Source: Pseudomonadota bacterium
Lineage (GTDB): Bacteria > Pseudomonadota > Alphaproteobacteria > Rhizobiales > Methyloligellaceae
DNA: 5,480 nucleotides
NCBI GenBank assembly: GCA_022567275.1
Contig: JADFHH010000144.1
Span: forward strand, 1 to 5,480
Direction of reading: 5' to 3'
This document shows, in pieces, positions 1 through 5,480 of the stretch. The notes beneath the pieces are model-generated. The model was not told the origin of the DNA and did no database searches. It saw only the letters and a program-made list of their open reading frames with translations. Both the position numbers and the translations under genes were made by a program. Numbering within the stretch: position 1 is the stretch's first letter; each line of letters begins with the position of its first letter.

Positions 1-46
1 GCTGCAACGCTTCCATTATTTTCACACATCAGTTCAGAGTGCACGA

Positions 47-1312
<1,266 letters not shown>

Positions 1313-1387
1313 CTGTTGAGTCCTGGAGTGCGCCGCGAAGCCGTTCACGCAAGGCGTCGTCTTTGGCAAGGCCGGCTCTGTTTTCGA

Positions 1388-1696
1388 TCATCTCTCAAGC
1401 ATGATGCGTTGCCAGTTGCGGCGTTGATGCAGGACACGCAGGAGTTCTACATTGCGCCCTTTGACACGATAGAAAATGAAATAATGATCCTTGTGCGGGA
1501 TTGAACGTAACCCTGGTTTGTATTGGCTTCTATCCTGACCCTGAGTTTCTGGCTGGCCGGCAAGCGTGTGGATCGTTTCGTCCAGCCCGGCCATATAGGT
1601 GCGAAGCTGTGCCGCTCCCCAAACATCAAAAGTATATTGAGCGATGCTCTCCAAATCCTTGCGTGCTTCATAAGTACGCTGGATGGTAGTGCTCAT
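1388..1696 (-). CDS. parE: ParE-family toxin of a type II toxin-antitoxin pair
   Basis: The 102-residue protein fits the RelE/ParE fold. It has an N-terminal strand (TIQRTYEARKDL), two helices (DLESIAQYTFDVWG, LRTYMAGLDETIHTLA) and the ParE-type C-terminal sheet YKPGLRSIPHKDHYFIFYRV followed by VELLRVLHQRRNW. The GLR-x-PxxxYxIFYRV and LRVLHxxR patterns are typical of ParE. Characterised ParE toxins poison DNA gyrase rather than cut mRNA, but the target here is inferred from family only. The length is normal and no disruption is seen. The start codon ATG overlaps the antitoxin stop by four bases (ATGA, 1693-1696), so the two are translationally coupled with the antitoxin first. It is transcribed toward the 3' end of rho. 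A related RelE/ParE subfamily with another target cannot be excluded. Confidence 0.9.
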   Translation of the reverse strand: MSTTIQRTYEARKDLESIAQYTFDVWGAAQLRTYMAGLDETIHTLAGQPETQGQDRSQYKPGLRSIPHKDHYFIFYRVKGRNVELLRVLHQRRNWQRIMLER

Positions 1697-1941
1697 CGGC
1701 TGGCCAGAACCCCGGAAACAATAGTGTCCATGGAGTGCGGCTCCAGCTCTCCACGTTCAGCCTGCTGCCAGCCAAGTTCGATCTGTGCTTCAAGCCATTG
1801 ATCATAGTAGCGGCCGAGAGAGTCACGCTGAATCATCAGACGCAGCGCCTCGCGAATGACTTCCGAGGCGCTGTTATACTGGCCCGACGCAACGTGCGCT
1901 TTCACCAATTTTTCCAACTCCGGCGTCAGTGATATATTCAA
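1693..1941 (-). CDS. parD: ParD-family ribbon-helix-helix antitoxin
   Basis: This 82-residue protein begins with the ParD ribbon-helix-helix domain: strand NISLTPEL, helix 1 EKLVKAHVASGQY, then NSASEVIREALRLM as helix 2. The charged, mostly helical C-terminus (about 45-82) is the part that normally wraps the cognate toxin. It resembles the ParD1/CC2985 type of alphaproteobacteria. The start is a TTG at 1941-1939, chosen because it gives the canonical MNISLT opening and lies six bases after a good Shine-Dalgarno (GGAGGG). The gene comes first in the operon and overlaps parE by four bases. As in other ParDE systems, the antitoxin alone or with ParE should repress its own promoter. A repeat cluster fitting that role lies just upstream. 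Confidence 0.9.
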   Translation of the reverse strand: MNISLTPELEKLVKAHVASGQYNSASEVIREALRLMIQRDSLGRYYDQWLEAQIELGWQQAERGELEPHSMDTIVSGVLASR

Positions 1942-1947
1942 TGCTCA

Positions 1948-1953
1948 CCCTCC
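1948..1953 (-). promoter_or_regulatory. Ribosome binding site deciding the TTG start of parD
   Basis: Read on the minus strand this is GGAGGG, followed by six bases (TGAGCA) and then TTG. It is the best Shine-Dalgarno match I noticed in the window, and it supports the rare TTG start over any later in-frame codon. Confidence 0.7.
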
Positions 1954-1965
1954 AGCTTTGCTGCC

Positions 1966-1994
1966 ATCATATCAGCAGTTCACGTCAATAACAA
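1966..1994 (-). promoter_or_regulatory. Candidate sigma-70 promoter of the parDE operon
   Basis: On the minus strand, TTGTTA (1994-1989, four of six matches to TTGACA) is followed by a 17-base spacer and TATGAT (1971-1966, five of six matches to TATAAT). The -10 box lies 24 bases before the TTG start of parD. The -35 box falls inside one of the repeats of the putative operator, so a repressor bound there would block polymerase. The call is by pattern only. Confidence 0.5.
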
Positions 1995-2017
1995 GAAATA
2001 ACAATGTTTGTTATTGA
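1985..2017. promoter_or_regulatory. Repeat cluster, probable ParD operator
   Basis: The octamer AATAACAA occurs at 1987-1994 and again at 1997-2004, exactly ten bases (about one helical turn) apart, and in inverted form (TTGTTATT) at 2008-2015. The outer pair extends to a perfect 10-bp inverted repeat (TCAATAACAA at 1985-1994, its complement at 2008-2017). Ribbon-helix-helix antitoxins usually bind such short spaced repeats, and this one covers the -35 box of the candidate parDE promoter. The operator role is inferred from position and arrangement. Confidence 0.5.
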
Positions 2018-2048
2018 TTGGGCTCGCGGGGGTGACCCTCGGACGCTT

Positions 2049-2099
2049 CGGATCATCGCCAATCTCGCTCGCTTGCCCACTTCCATTGGCTTTGATCCG
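2049..2099. repeat. Imperfect inverted repeat upstream of mnmE
   Basis: Bases 2049-2055 pair with 2093-2099 and 2058-2062 with 2086-2090. This gives arms of seven and five base pairs separated by a two-by-two mismatch, around a 23-base loop. It ends 22 bases before the mnmE ATG, so in an mnmE transcript it could form a leader hairpin. No T-tract follows, so it is not an obvious terminator. Function unknown. Confidence 0.35.
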
Positions 2100-2121
2100 C
2101 CTCTCCGGTTAAGACTTGCCC

Positions 2122-3462
2122 ATGATGGCGCGCTCTGACAGCAGCACGATCTTCGCACTTTCGAGCGGGCGCGGGCGCGCCGGGGTCGCGGTCATTCGCA
2201 TATCCGGTAATTTCGCACGCGACGCGCTGGAGATGTTGACAGGCGGGGTTCCAGAACCGCGCCAGGCCGTGCTGAGGCGCTTGACCGATCCGCACAGCCA
2301 GGAGCTGCTCGACGAGGCGCTGGTGCTGTTTTTCGCCGGCCCGGCGAGCTTTACCGGCGAGGATGTCGCCGAGCTGCACATCCATGGCGGACCCGCCGTG
2401 CTGGATGGCGTCATCGCCGCGCTTGGGCGAATCGAGGGTTTGCGCGGCGCGGAGCCTGGGGAATTCGCCCGGCGCGCGTTCGCCAATCACAAGCTCGACC
2501 TCACCCAGGCCGAAGGTCTGGCCGATCTGATCGAGGCGGAAACAGAGGCCCAGCGGCGTCAGGCCCTGCGCCAGTCGGGCGGCGCCTTGCGCGCCTTGTG
2601 CGAGGATTGGCGCGAAAACATCATTCACGCGGCATCGCTGGTCGAAGCGGCGCTGGATTTTTCCGATGAGGCGGATGTGCCGGAGCTGGTCGAGGGACGC
2701 GCGCGGCCCGTGGTGCGGGCGCTGCACGATTCGCTTCTCCGCCATCTCGGCGACGCCCGCAAGGGCGAGCGATTGCGCGAGGGGCTGAAGGTGGTGCTCG
2801 CGGGCGCGGCCAATTCCGGAAAATCCAGCCTGCTCAATGCGCTCACCGTACGTGACGCCGCAATTGTGTCGCGGGAACCCGGCACCACCCGCGACGCCAT
2901 CGAAGTGCATCTCGATCTCGGCGGTTATCCGGTCACGCTGATCGACACCGCCGGGCTGCGCGCGGCGTCGGGCGAGGTTGAGCAGCAGGGCATCAAGCGC
3001 ACCTATGAGCGCGCCGGGCAGGCGGATCTGGTCATTTGGCTGATTGACGGGAGCAACCCGCAATGGCGCCCGCCGGGCGATTTGATAGCGGATGAACACA
3101 CAATTCTGCCGGTTTTCAACAAGGCCGACCTGGCCCGGCCGGACAAGGCGCACGGCGATATACTGTGCATCTCCGCGAAAACCGGCGACGGCCTGGATGC
3201 TCTGATCGGGAAACTCACCGCGCGCGCCGCCAAAATGATGGAGGCCGGCGAACCGGTGATGATAACCCGCGCGCGCCAGCGTATGGAACTGGAGGCCTGC
3301 CGTGACGCCCTCAGCGCATTCCTCGACGGCGCACCGCAGGAGCTGGAGTTGCGGGCCGAGGATTTACGAATCGCCGCCCGTGCCTTGGGGCGGGTCACGG
3401 GCAGCGTCGACGTGGAAGACGTGCTGGATCGCATTTTCGGCGACTTTTGTATCGGGAAATGA
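2122..3462 (+). CDS. mnmE: tRNA modification GTPase MnmE (TrmE)
   Basis: MnmE is the GTPase partner of MnmG. The complex installs the 5-(carboxymethyl)aminomethyl-type group on the wobble uridine (U34) of certain tRNAs, using a methylene-folate carbon. The 446-residue product starts with TIFALSSGRGRAGVAVIRISG, the tetrahydrofolate-binding domain (about 1-118). A helical domain follows, interrupted by the G domain with GAANSGKS at 228-235, GTTRD at 254-258, DTAGLR from 275, NKAD at 333-336 and SAKTG at 351-355. The C-terminus carries the invariant FCIGK with Cys443. Length is normal. The start is taken as ATG 2122; ATG 2125 or TTG 2116 are possible and none has a strong ribosome site. In related genomes mnmG normally follows closely, but here 899 bases separate them because of an insertion at the mnmE 3' end. 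The last 24 bases of the gene are one copy of the repeat bounding that insertion. Confidence 0.98.
   Translation: MMARSDSSTIFALSSGRGRAGVAVIRISGNFARDALEMLTGGVPEPRQAVLRRLTDPHSQELLDEALVLFFAGPASFTGEDVAELHIHGGPAVLDGVIAALGRIEGLRGAEPGEFARRAFANHKLDLTQAEGLADLIEAETEAQRRQALRQSGGALRALCEDWRENIIHAASLVEAALDFSDEADVPELVEGRARPVVRALHDSLLRHLGDARKGERLREGLKVVLAGAANSGKSSLLNALTVRDAAIVSREPGTTRDAIEVHLDLGGYPVTLIDTAGLRAASGEVEQQGIKRTYERAGQADLVIWLIDGSNPQWRPPGDLIADEHTILPVFNKADLARPDKAHGDILCISAKTGDGLDALIGKLTARAAKMMEAGEPVMITRARQRMELEACRDALSAFLDGAPQELELRAEDLRIAARALGRVTGSVDVEDVLDRIFGDFCIGK
3439..3462 (+). repeat. Left 24-bp direct repeat, putative attL, at the mnmE 3' end
   Basis: This copy starts GGCGACTTTTG and ends GGGAAATGA. 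It encodes GDFCIGK plus the stop codon of the intact mnmE. An identical 24-bp copy lies 830 bases downstream at 4269-4292. The identity stops abruptly on both sides (C versus T before, CCGG versus TGTT after). The last 18 bp of mnmE (thdF/trmE) are the known attachment site of Salmonella genomic island 1-type elements, whose attB encodes the same FCIGK-stop. The att interpretation rests on that parallel. Confidence 0.85.
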
Positions 3463-3549
3463 CCGGCTTCAGGTAGCAAAAGCACCAGGAAAAACTATCG
3501 CGTATATTGCCCTGATTTCATTGACCGAAATGACGCATAAAGTTGTGCC

Positions 3550-3969
3550 ATGCCTCTGGAACTGAGCCATTTGATGCAACTGGCCCTGGGCCAGATAACA
3601 TCGTTGACCGTCGGCGACCTACCTCGCCCTGTGGCGGAATATTTGAAGTGCCATCCCGCCATTGTGTTCATTGGCCACAAAGAGCTTTTTAAAATACGAA
3701 AACGGCACCCAAATATTGAAGTTGCTGAGTTCCAGCATCTGACGTTGGCAGTTCGCAATGGGCTCTATCTGACCGATAGCAGCCGGCAGAATTGTGTCAC
3801 GTTGATCTATCGAAACCCGGATAACGGCAAGTTGTATCAAGTTGGCCTCAAATCCGCCCTGCAGGGCGGCGAGGTCTGGGTGGCGACTTACCATCGCACC
3901 AATCCCGGCAACGCCAAGCAACGCATGAACCAGTCGGCTGTTCTGTGTGGCGGGTTACCCACGAAATAA
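3550..3969 (+). CDS. Hypothetical protein, possible BECR-fold nuclease toxin
   Basis: The 139-residue protein is not confidently recognised. It has no signal peptide or membrane segment. The order of elements (a helix rich in basic residues with KIRKRHP at 48-54, a second helix at 58-70, then strands NCVTLIYRNPDNGKLYQVGL at 81-100 and GEVWVATYHR at 107-116) recalls phage-associated Barnase/EndoU/Colicin E5-D/RelE-like (BECR) nuclease domains. Those carry a conserved RHP-type histidine in the helix and basic or Thr residues in the sheet. His53, Lys101, Thr113 and Arg116 would be the candidate active residues. This is inference by pattern only. The ATG at 3550 is the first possible start after an in-frame stop at 3538, but it has no clear ribosome site; ATG 3574 is an alternative. 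It is the only gene in the element between mnmE and mnmG. No antitoxin-like partner is visible beside it. Confidence 0.75.
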   Translation: MPLELSHLMQLALGQITSLTVGDLPRPVAEYLKCHPAIVFIGHKELFKIRKRHPNIEVAEFQHLTLAVRNGLYLTDSSRQNCVTLIYRNPDNGKLYQVGLKSALQGGEVWVATYHRTNPGNAKQRMNQSAVLCGGLPTK

Positions 3970-3971
3970 GA

Positions 3972-3998
3972 CGGGTGCCCGTGGGCTTCGGGCACCCG
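3972..3998 (+). terminator. Hairpin terminator after the 3550-3969 gene
   Basis: CGGGTGCCCG (3972-3981) and its exact complement (3989-3998) form a perfect 10-bp GC-rich stem with a seven-base loop. The hairpin starts three bases after the stop codon. Only a short weak T run (CTATTT) follows, so intrinsic termination may be partial. Its position points to the end of the cargo gene transcript. Confidence 0.65.
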
Positions 3999-4020
3999 CT
4001 ATTTCCGCACATGGTGGGGC

Positions 4021-4077
4021 CTGCCGGGAACCCCACGTAGCACACTCGTTGCCCTTAAACGAGGCTACGGCTGGCAG
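4021..4077. other. Bulged hairpin of unknown function
   Basis: Bases 4036-4041 (CGTAGC) pair with 4064-4069. After a three-base bulge (ACA), 4045-4050 (CTCGTT) pair with 4058-4063 around a seven-base loop, giving 12 base pairs. An outer clamp, 4021-4025 (CTGCC) with 4073-4077 (GGCAG), encloses it. An alternative hairpin pairs GTGGGG at 4014-4019 with CCCCAC at 4031-4036. It may be a small RNA, a recombination-related fold or a second termination signal. I do not recognise it as a tRNA or an integron attC site. From 4078 to 4268 I see no gene and only isolated weak motifs. Confidence 0.4.
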
Positions 4078-4268
4078 ATTATTACCGTGTCGCATGTACG
4101 GCGATGTAAGTTATGTCGCGACGAATCAATCTATAGCCTCTTATCTTATCATTGTGAATCCCCCATTGTGCAAACGTTACCGTTAAGCGTTTCTCACAGA
4201 ATTTTAAGTGACTCAAACCCATGGTTTTTCCTGCGTTATACGTGTTTTCCACACCCGCACGACTTTCT

Positions 4269-4292
4269 GGCGACTTTTGTATCGGGAAATGA
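4269..4292 (+). repeat. Right 24-bp direct repeat, putative attR, next to parS
   Basis: This is an exact second copy of the last 24 bases of mnmE, GGCGACTTTTG through GGGAAATGA. It is not attached to an mnmE reading frame: the sequence before 4269 is unrelated to the gene. The parS palindrome begins at the next base, and its extended form overlaps the final GA of the repeat. This is therefore the likely ancestral junction between mnmE and the mnmG leader. Confidence 0.85.
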
Positions 4293-4308
4293 TGTTTCAC
4301 GTGAAACA
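4293..4308. other. parS centromere site bound by ParB
   Basis: TGTTTCACGTGAAACA is a perfect match to the bacterial parS consensus (TGTTNCACGTGAAACA). The palindrome extends perfectly to 20 bp (4291-4310). ParB nucleates here and spreads, forming the partition complex moved by ParA for origin segregation. Chromosomal parS sites cluster near the origin, and in alphaproteobacteria parA and parB usually lie downstream of mnmG and rsmG. In the uninterrupted locus the mnmE stop codon would overlap the extended palindrome by two bases. Confidence 0.93.
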
Positions 4309-4361
4309 TCTCTGTTTCGGTCTTTGACGAAATTCCGCGAACCGGTTAGACCATCGACCCC

Positions 4362-5480
4362 ATGAACAGATTCGATGTCATTGTCATCGGCGGCGGGCAT
4401 GCCGGTTGCGAGGCGGCCGCCGCCGCGGCGCGGATGGGCGCACGCACCGCCCTTGTCACCCACAAATTCGCGACCATTGGCGAGATGTCCTGCAATCCGG
4501 CCATCGGCGGTCTGGGAAAAGGCCATCTGGTGCGCGAAATCGACGCCCTCGACGGGCTGATGGGCCGGGTGGCGGACGCCGCCGGCATTCAGTTCCGGGT
4601 GCTCAACCGCTCAAAAGGTCCGGCGGTTCAGGGGCCGCGCGCCCAGGCCGACCGAAAGCTTTACCGCAACGCCATGCAGGCGGAAATCCGCGCCGTGATG
4701 GGCCTTGAGGTGATCGAGGCGAGCGTGGCAGACCTGATTGTCGAACGGGGCCGCGTTTGCGGCGTTATTTCGACCGATGGCGCTGAGTTACGGTGCGGCG
4801 CCGTGGTGCTGACCACGGGAACCTTTCTCAATGGCCTGATTCACATCGGCGAGAAGCAAATCCCCGCCGGGCGCATTGGCGAATCACCCGCACTCGGGCT
4901 GTCTGAGCGGCTGTACGGCATGGGGCTTGAAATGGGCCGGCTCAAGACCGGCACGCCGCCGCGTCTGGACGGAACAACTATTAGTTGGGAGGGCTTGCAA
5001 GTCCAGCATGGCGATGACCCGCCGGTGCCATTTTCGTTTTTGACAAAGCGAATCACCCGCCCGCAAGTGCCCTGCCATATCACATTCACCAATTCGCAAA
5101 CCCACGCGATTATCGAGGAAAACCTTGATGTTGCGCCGGTATATTCGGGCCAGATCGACGGCGTCGGTCCGCGCTATTGCCCCTCTATCGAGGACAAGGT
5201 GGTGCGCTTCAAGGAACGTAATGCACATCAGATCTTTCTCGAGCCGGAAGGTCTCGATGACGACACGGTCTACCCCAACGGCATTTCCACATCGCTGCCT
5301 GAAACAATCCAGCACGCCTTCCTGAAAACTATTCCGGGACTTGAGAACGCGAAAATAATCAGACCGGGCTACGCCATCGAATATGATTATGTGGACCCGC
5401 GCGAGCTGGACCCGGCGCTGCAGGCGAAAAAGCTGCCCGGATTGTTTCTCGCCTGGCAGATCAACGGCACGACGGGGTAT
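4362..5480 (+). CDS. mnmG: tRNA uridine 5-carboxymethylaminomethyl modification enzyme MnmG (GidA), 5' part
   Basis: MnmG is the FAD- and NADH-dependent partner of MnmE in U34 modification. The frame is open from ATG 4362 to the window end, 373 codons of a family usually about 620-630 residues. The sequence shows the FAD-binding GGGHAGCEAA (10-19), SCNPAIGG with Cys44, the NRSKGPAVQGPRAQADR segment, TTGTFLNG, LKTGTPPRLDG and the GidA signature GPRYCPSIEDKVVRF with Cys273. Cys44 and Cys273 correspond to the two essential cysteines of E. coli MnmG. Oddity: near the edge the normally invariant AGQINGTTGY reads AWQINGTTGY (Trp365, codon TGG at 5454-5456). The start has no clear Shine-Dalgarno. 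TTGACG at 4324-4329 is a -35-like element with only a poor -10 (TAGACC) 17 bases on. Because the upstream insertion carries a terminator, mnmG probably needs its own promoter within 3999-4361. Confidence 0.98.
   Translation, partial: MNRFDVIVIGGGHAGCEAAAAAARMGARTALVTHKFATIGEMSCNPAIGGLGKGHLVREIDALDGLMGRVADAAGIQFRVLNRSKGPAVQGPRAQADRKLYRNAMQAEIRAVMGLEVIEASVADLIVERGRVCGVISTDGAELRCGAVVLTTGTFLNGLIHIGEKQIPAGRIGESPALGLSERLYGMGLEMGRLKTGTPPRLDGTTISWEGLQVQHGDDPPVPFSFLTKRITRPQVPCHITFTNSQTHAIIEENLDVAPVYSGQIDGVGPRYCPSIEDKVVRFKERNAHQIFLEPEGLDDDTVYPNGISTSLPETIQHAFLKTIPGLENAKIIRPGYAIEYDYVDPRELDPALQAKKLPGLFLAWQINGTTGY

Larger units (their letters stand above)
3463..4292. mobile_element. 830-bp integrase-less element inserted at the mnmE attachment site
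   Basis: The block lies between two perfect 24-bp copies of the mnmE 3' end; the unit counted here includes the right copy. The left copy completes mnmE. The right copy abuts parS and then mnmG, which is the junction expected for an uninterrupted mnmE-parS-mnmG locus. The block holds one gene (3550-3969), a terminator (3972-3998) and a structured segment. It looks less GC-rich than the flanking genes. No tyrosine recombinase, excisionase or transposase is present, nor terminal inverted repeats. It is best read as a cis-mobilisable element or as the remnant of a larger SGI1-like island that lost its integration genes. A replication-slippage duplication is unlikely, because the sequence upstream of the right copy is not mnmE. 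Confidence 0.7.

Noticed and set aside
1313..1387. Terminator between the convergent rho and parE genes
   Set aside because: I found only short direct repeats (CAAGGC twice) and no stable stem with a T-tract in either direction.
1523..1801. Plus-strand frames across the parDE genes (also 1501-1689 and 1735-1932)
   Set aside because: The minus-strand ParD and ParE proteins explain this stretch fully, and the plus-strand translations look like nothing known.
2053..3153. A 366-codon open frame on the minus strand opposite mnmE
   Set aside because: It lies almost wholly antisense to the clearly conserved mnmE, its composition (rich in Arg, Ala, Gln, Gly) is typical of a GC-rich shadow frame, and it shows no recognisable domain.
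3503..3526. TATATT and TTGACC as promoter boxes for the 3550-3969 gene
   Set aside because: No correctly spaced partner box was found for either element.
4036..4069. Possible integron attC site
   Set aside because: There is a bulged hairpin, but no core sites of the GTTRRRY / RYYYAAC type at the right places, and no integron integrase in the window.
4124..4136. IHF-like site (WATCAA-N4-TTR with one mismatch) in the insertion
   Set aside because: A one-mismatch match to a degenerate consensus is expected by chance, and there is no integrase here to give it meaning.
4087..4365. Plus-strand 92-codon frame and minus-strand 75- to 96-codon frames around parS
   Set aside because: They run across the right repeat, parS and the mnmG start without ribosome sites or family features, so they are chance frames.

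Overview
The window looks like the chromosome of an alphaproteobacterium. The order rho, mnmE, mnmG, with a ParB-binding parS site between the last two genes, is the left part of the rho-mnmE-mnmG-rsmG-parA-parB neighbourhood common near the origin in that class. The fairly GC-rich codon use fits. I cannot name a genus. The right edge cuts mnmG; rsmG, parA and parB would be expected beyond it.

Layout: rho (47-1312, +) is complete. A ParDE-type toxin-antitoxin operon (1388-1941) lies on the minus strand, convergent with rho, with its promoter and a repeat-rich operator at about 1966-2017. mnmE (2122-3462, +) is complete. An 830-bp block follows (3463-4292), bounded by two exact 24-bp copies of the last seven codons and stop of mnmE. 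It carries one 139-codon gene, possibly a BECR-fold nuclease toxin, then a strong hairpin terminator and a second structured region. A perfect 16-bp parS begins at 4293, directly after the right-hand 24-bp copy. mnmG runs from 4362 to the end of the window.

MnmE and MnmG form one complex that modifies the wobble uridine of certain tRNAs. Rho terminates transcription and parS serves chromosome segregation, so the backbone is housekeeping. Two accessory pieces interrupt it: the ParDE pair between rho and mnmE, and the block between mnmE and mnmG.

The most notable observation is that block. Its flanking repeats match, in position and encoded peptide (FCIGK-stop), the attachment site used by Salmonella genomic island 1-type elements at the 3' end of mnmE (thdF/trmE). 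It has no integrase, so it looks like a minimal, trans-mobilisable or decayed element whose insertion pushed mnmE away from parS and mnmG. A second point is a Gly-to-Trp change in the highly conserved AGQINGTTGY motif of MnmG.
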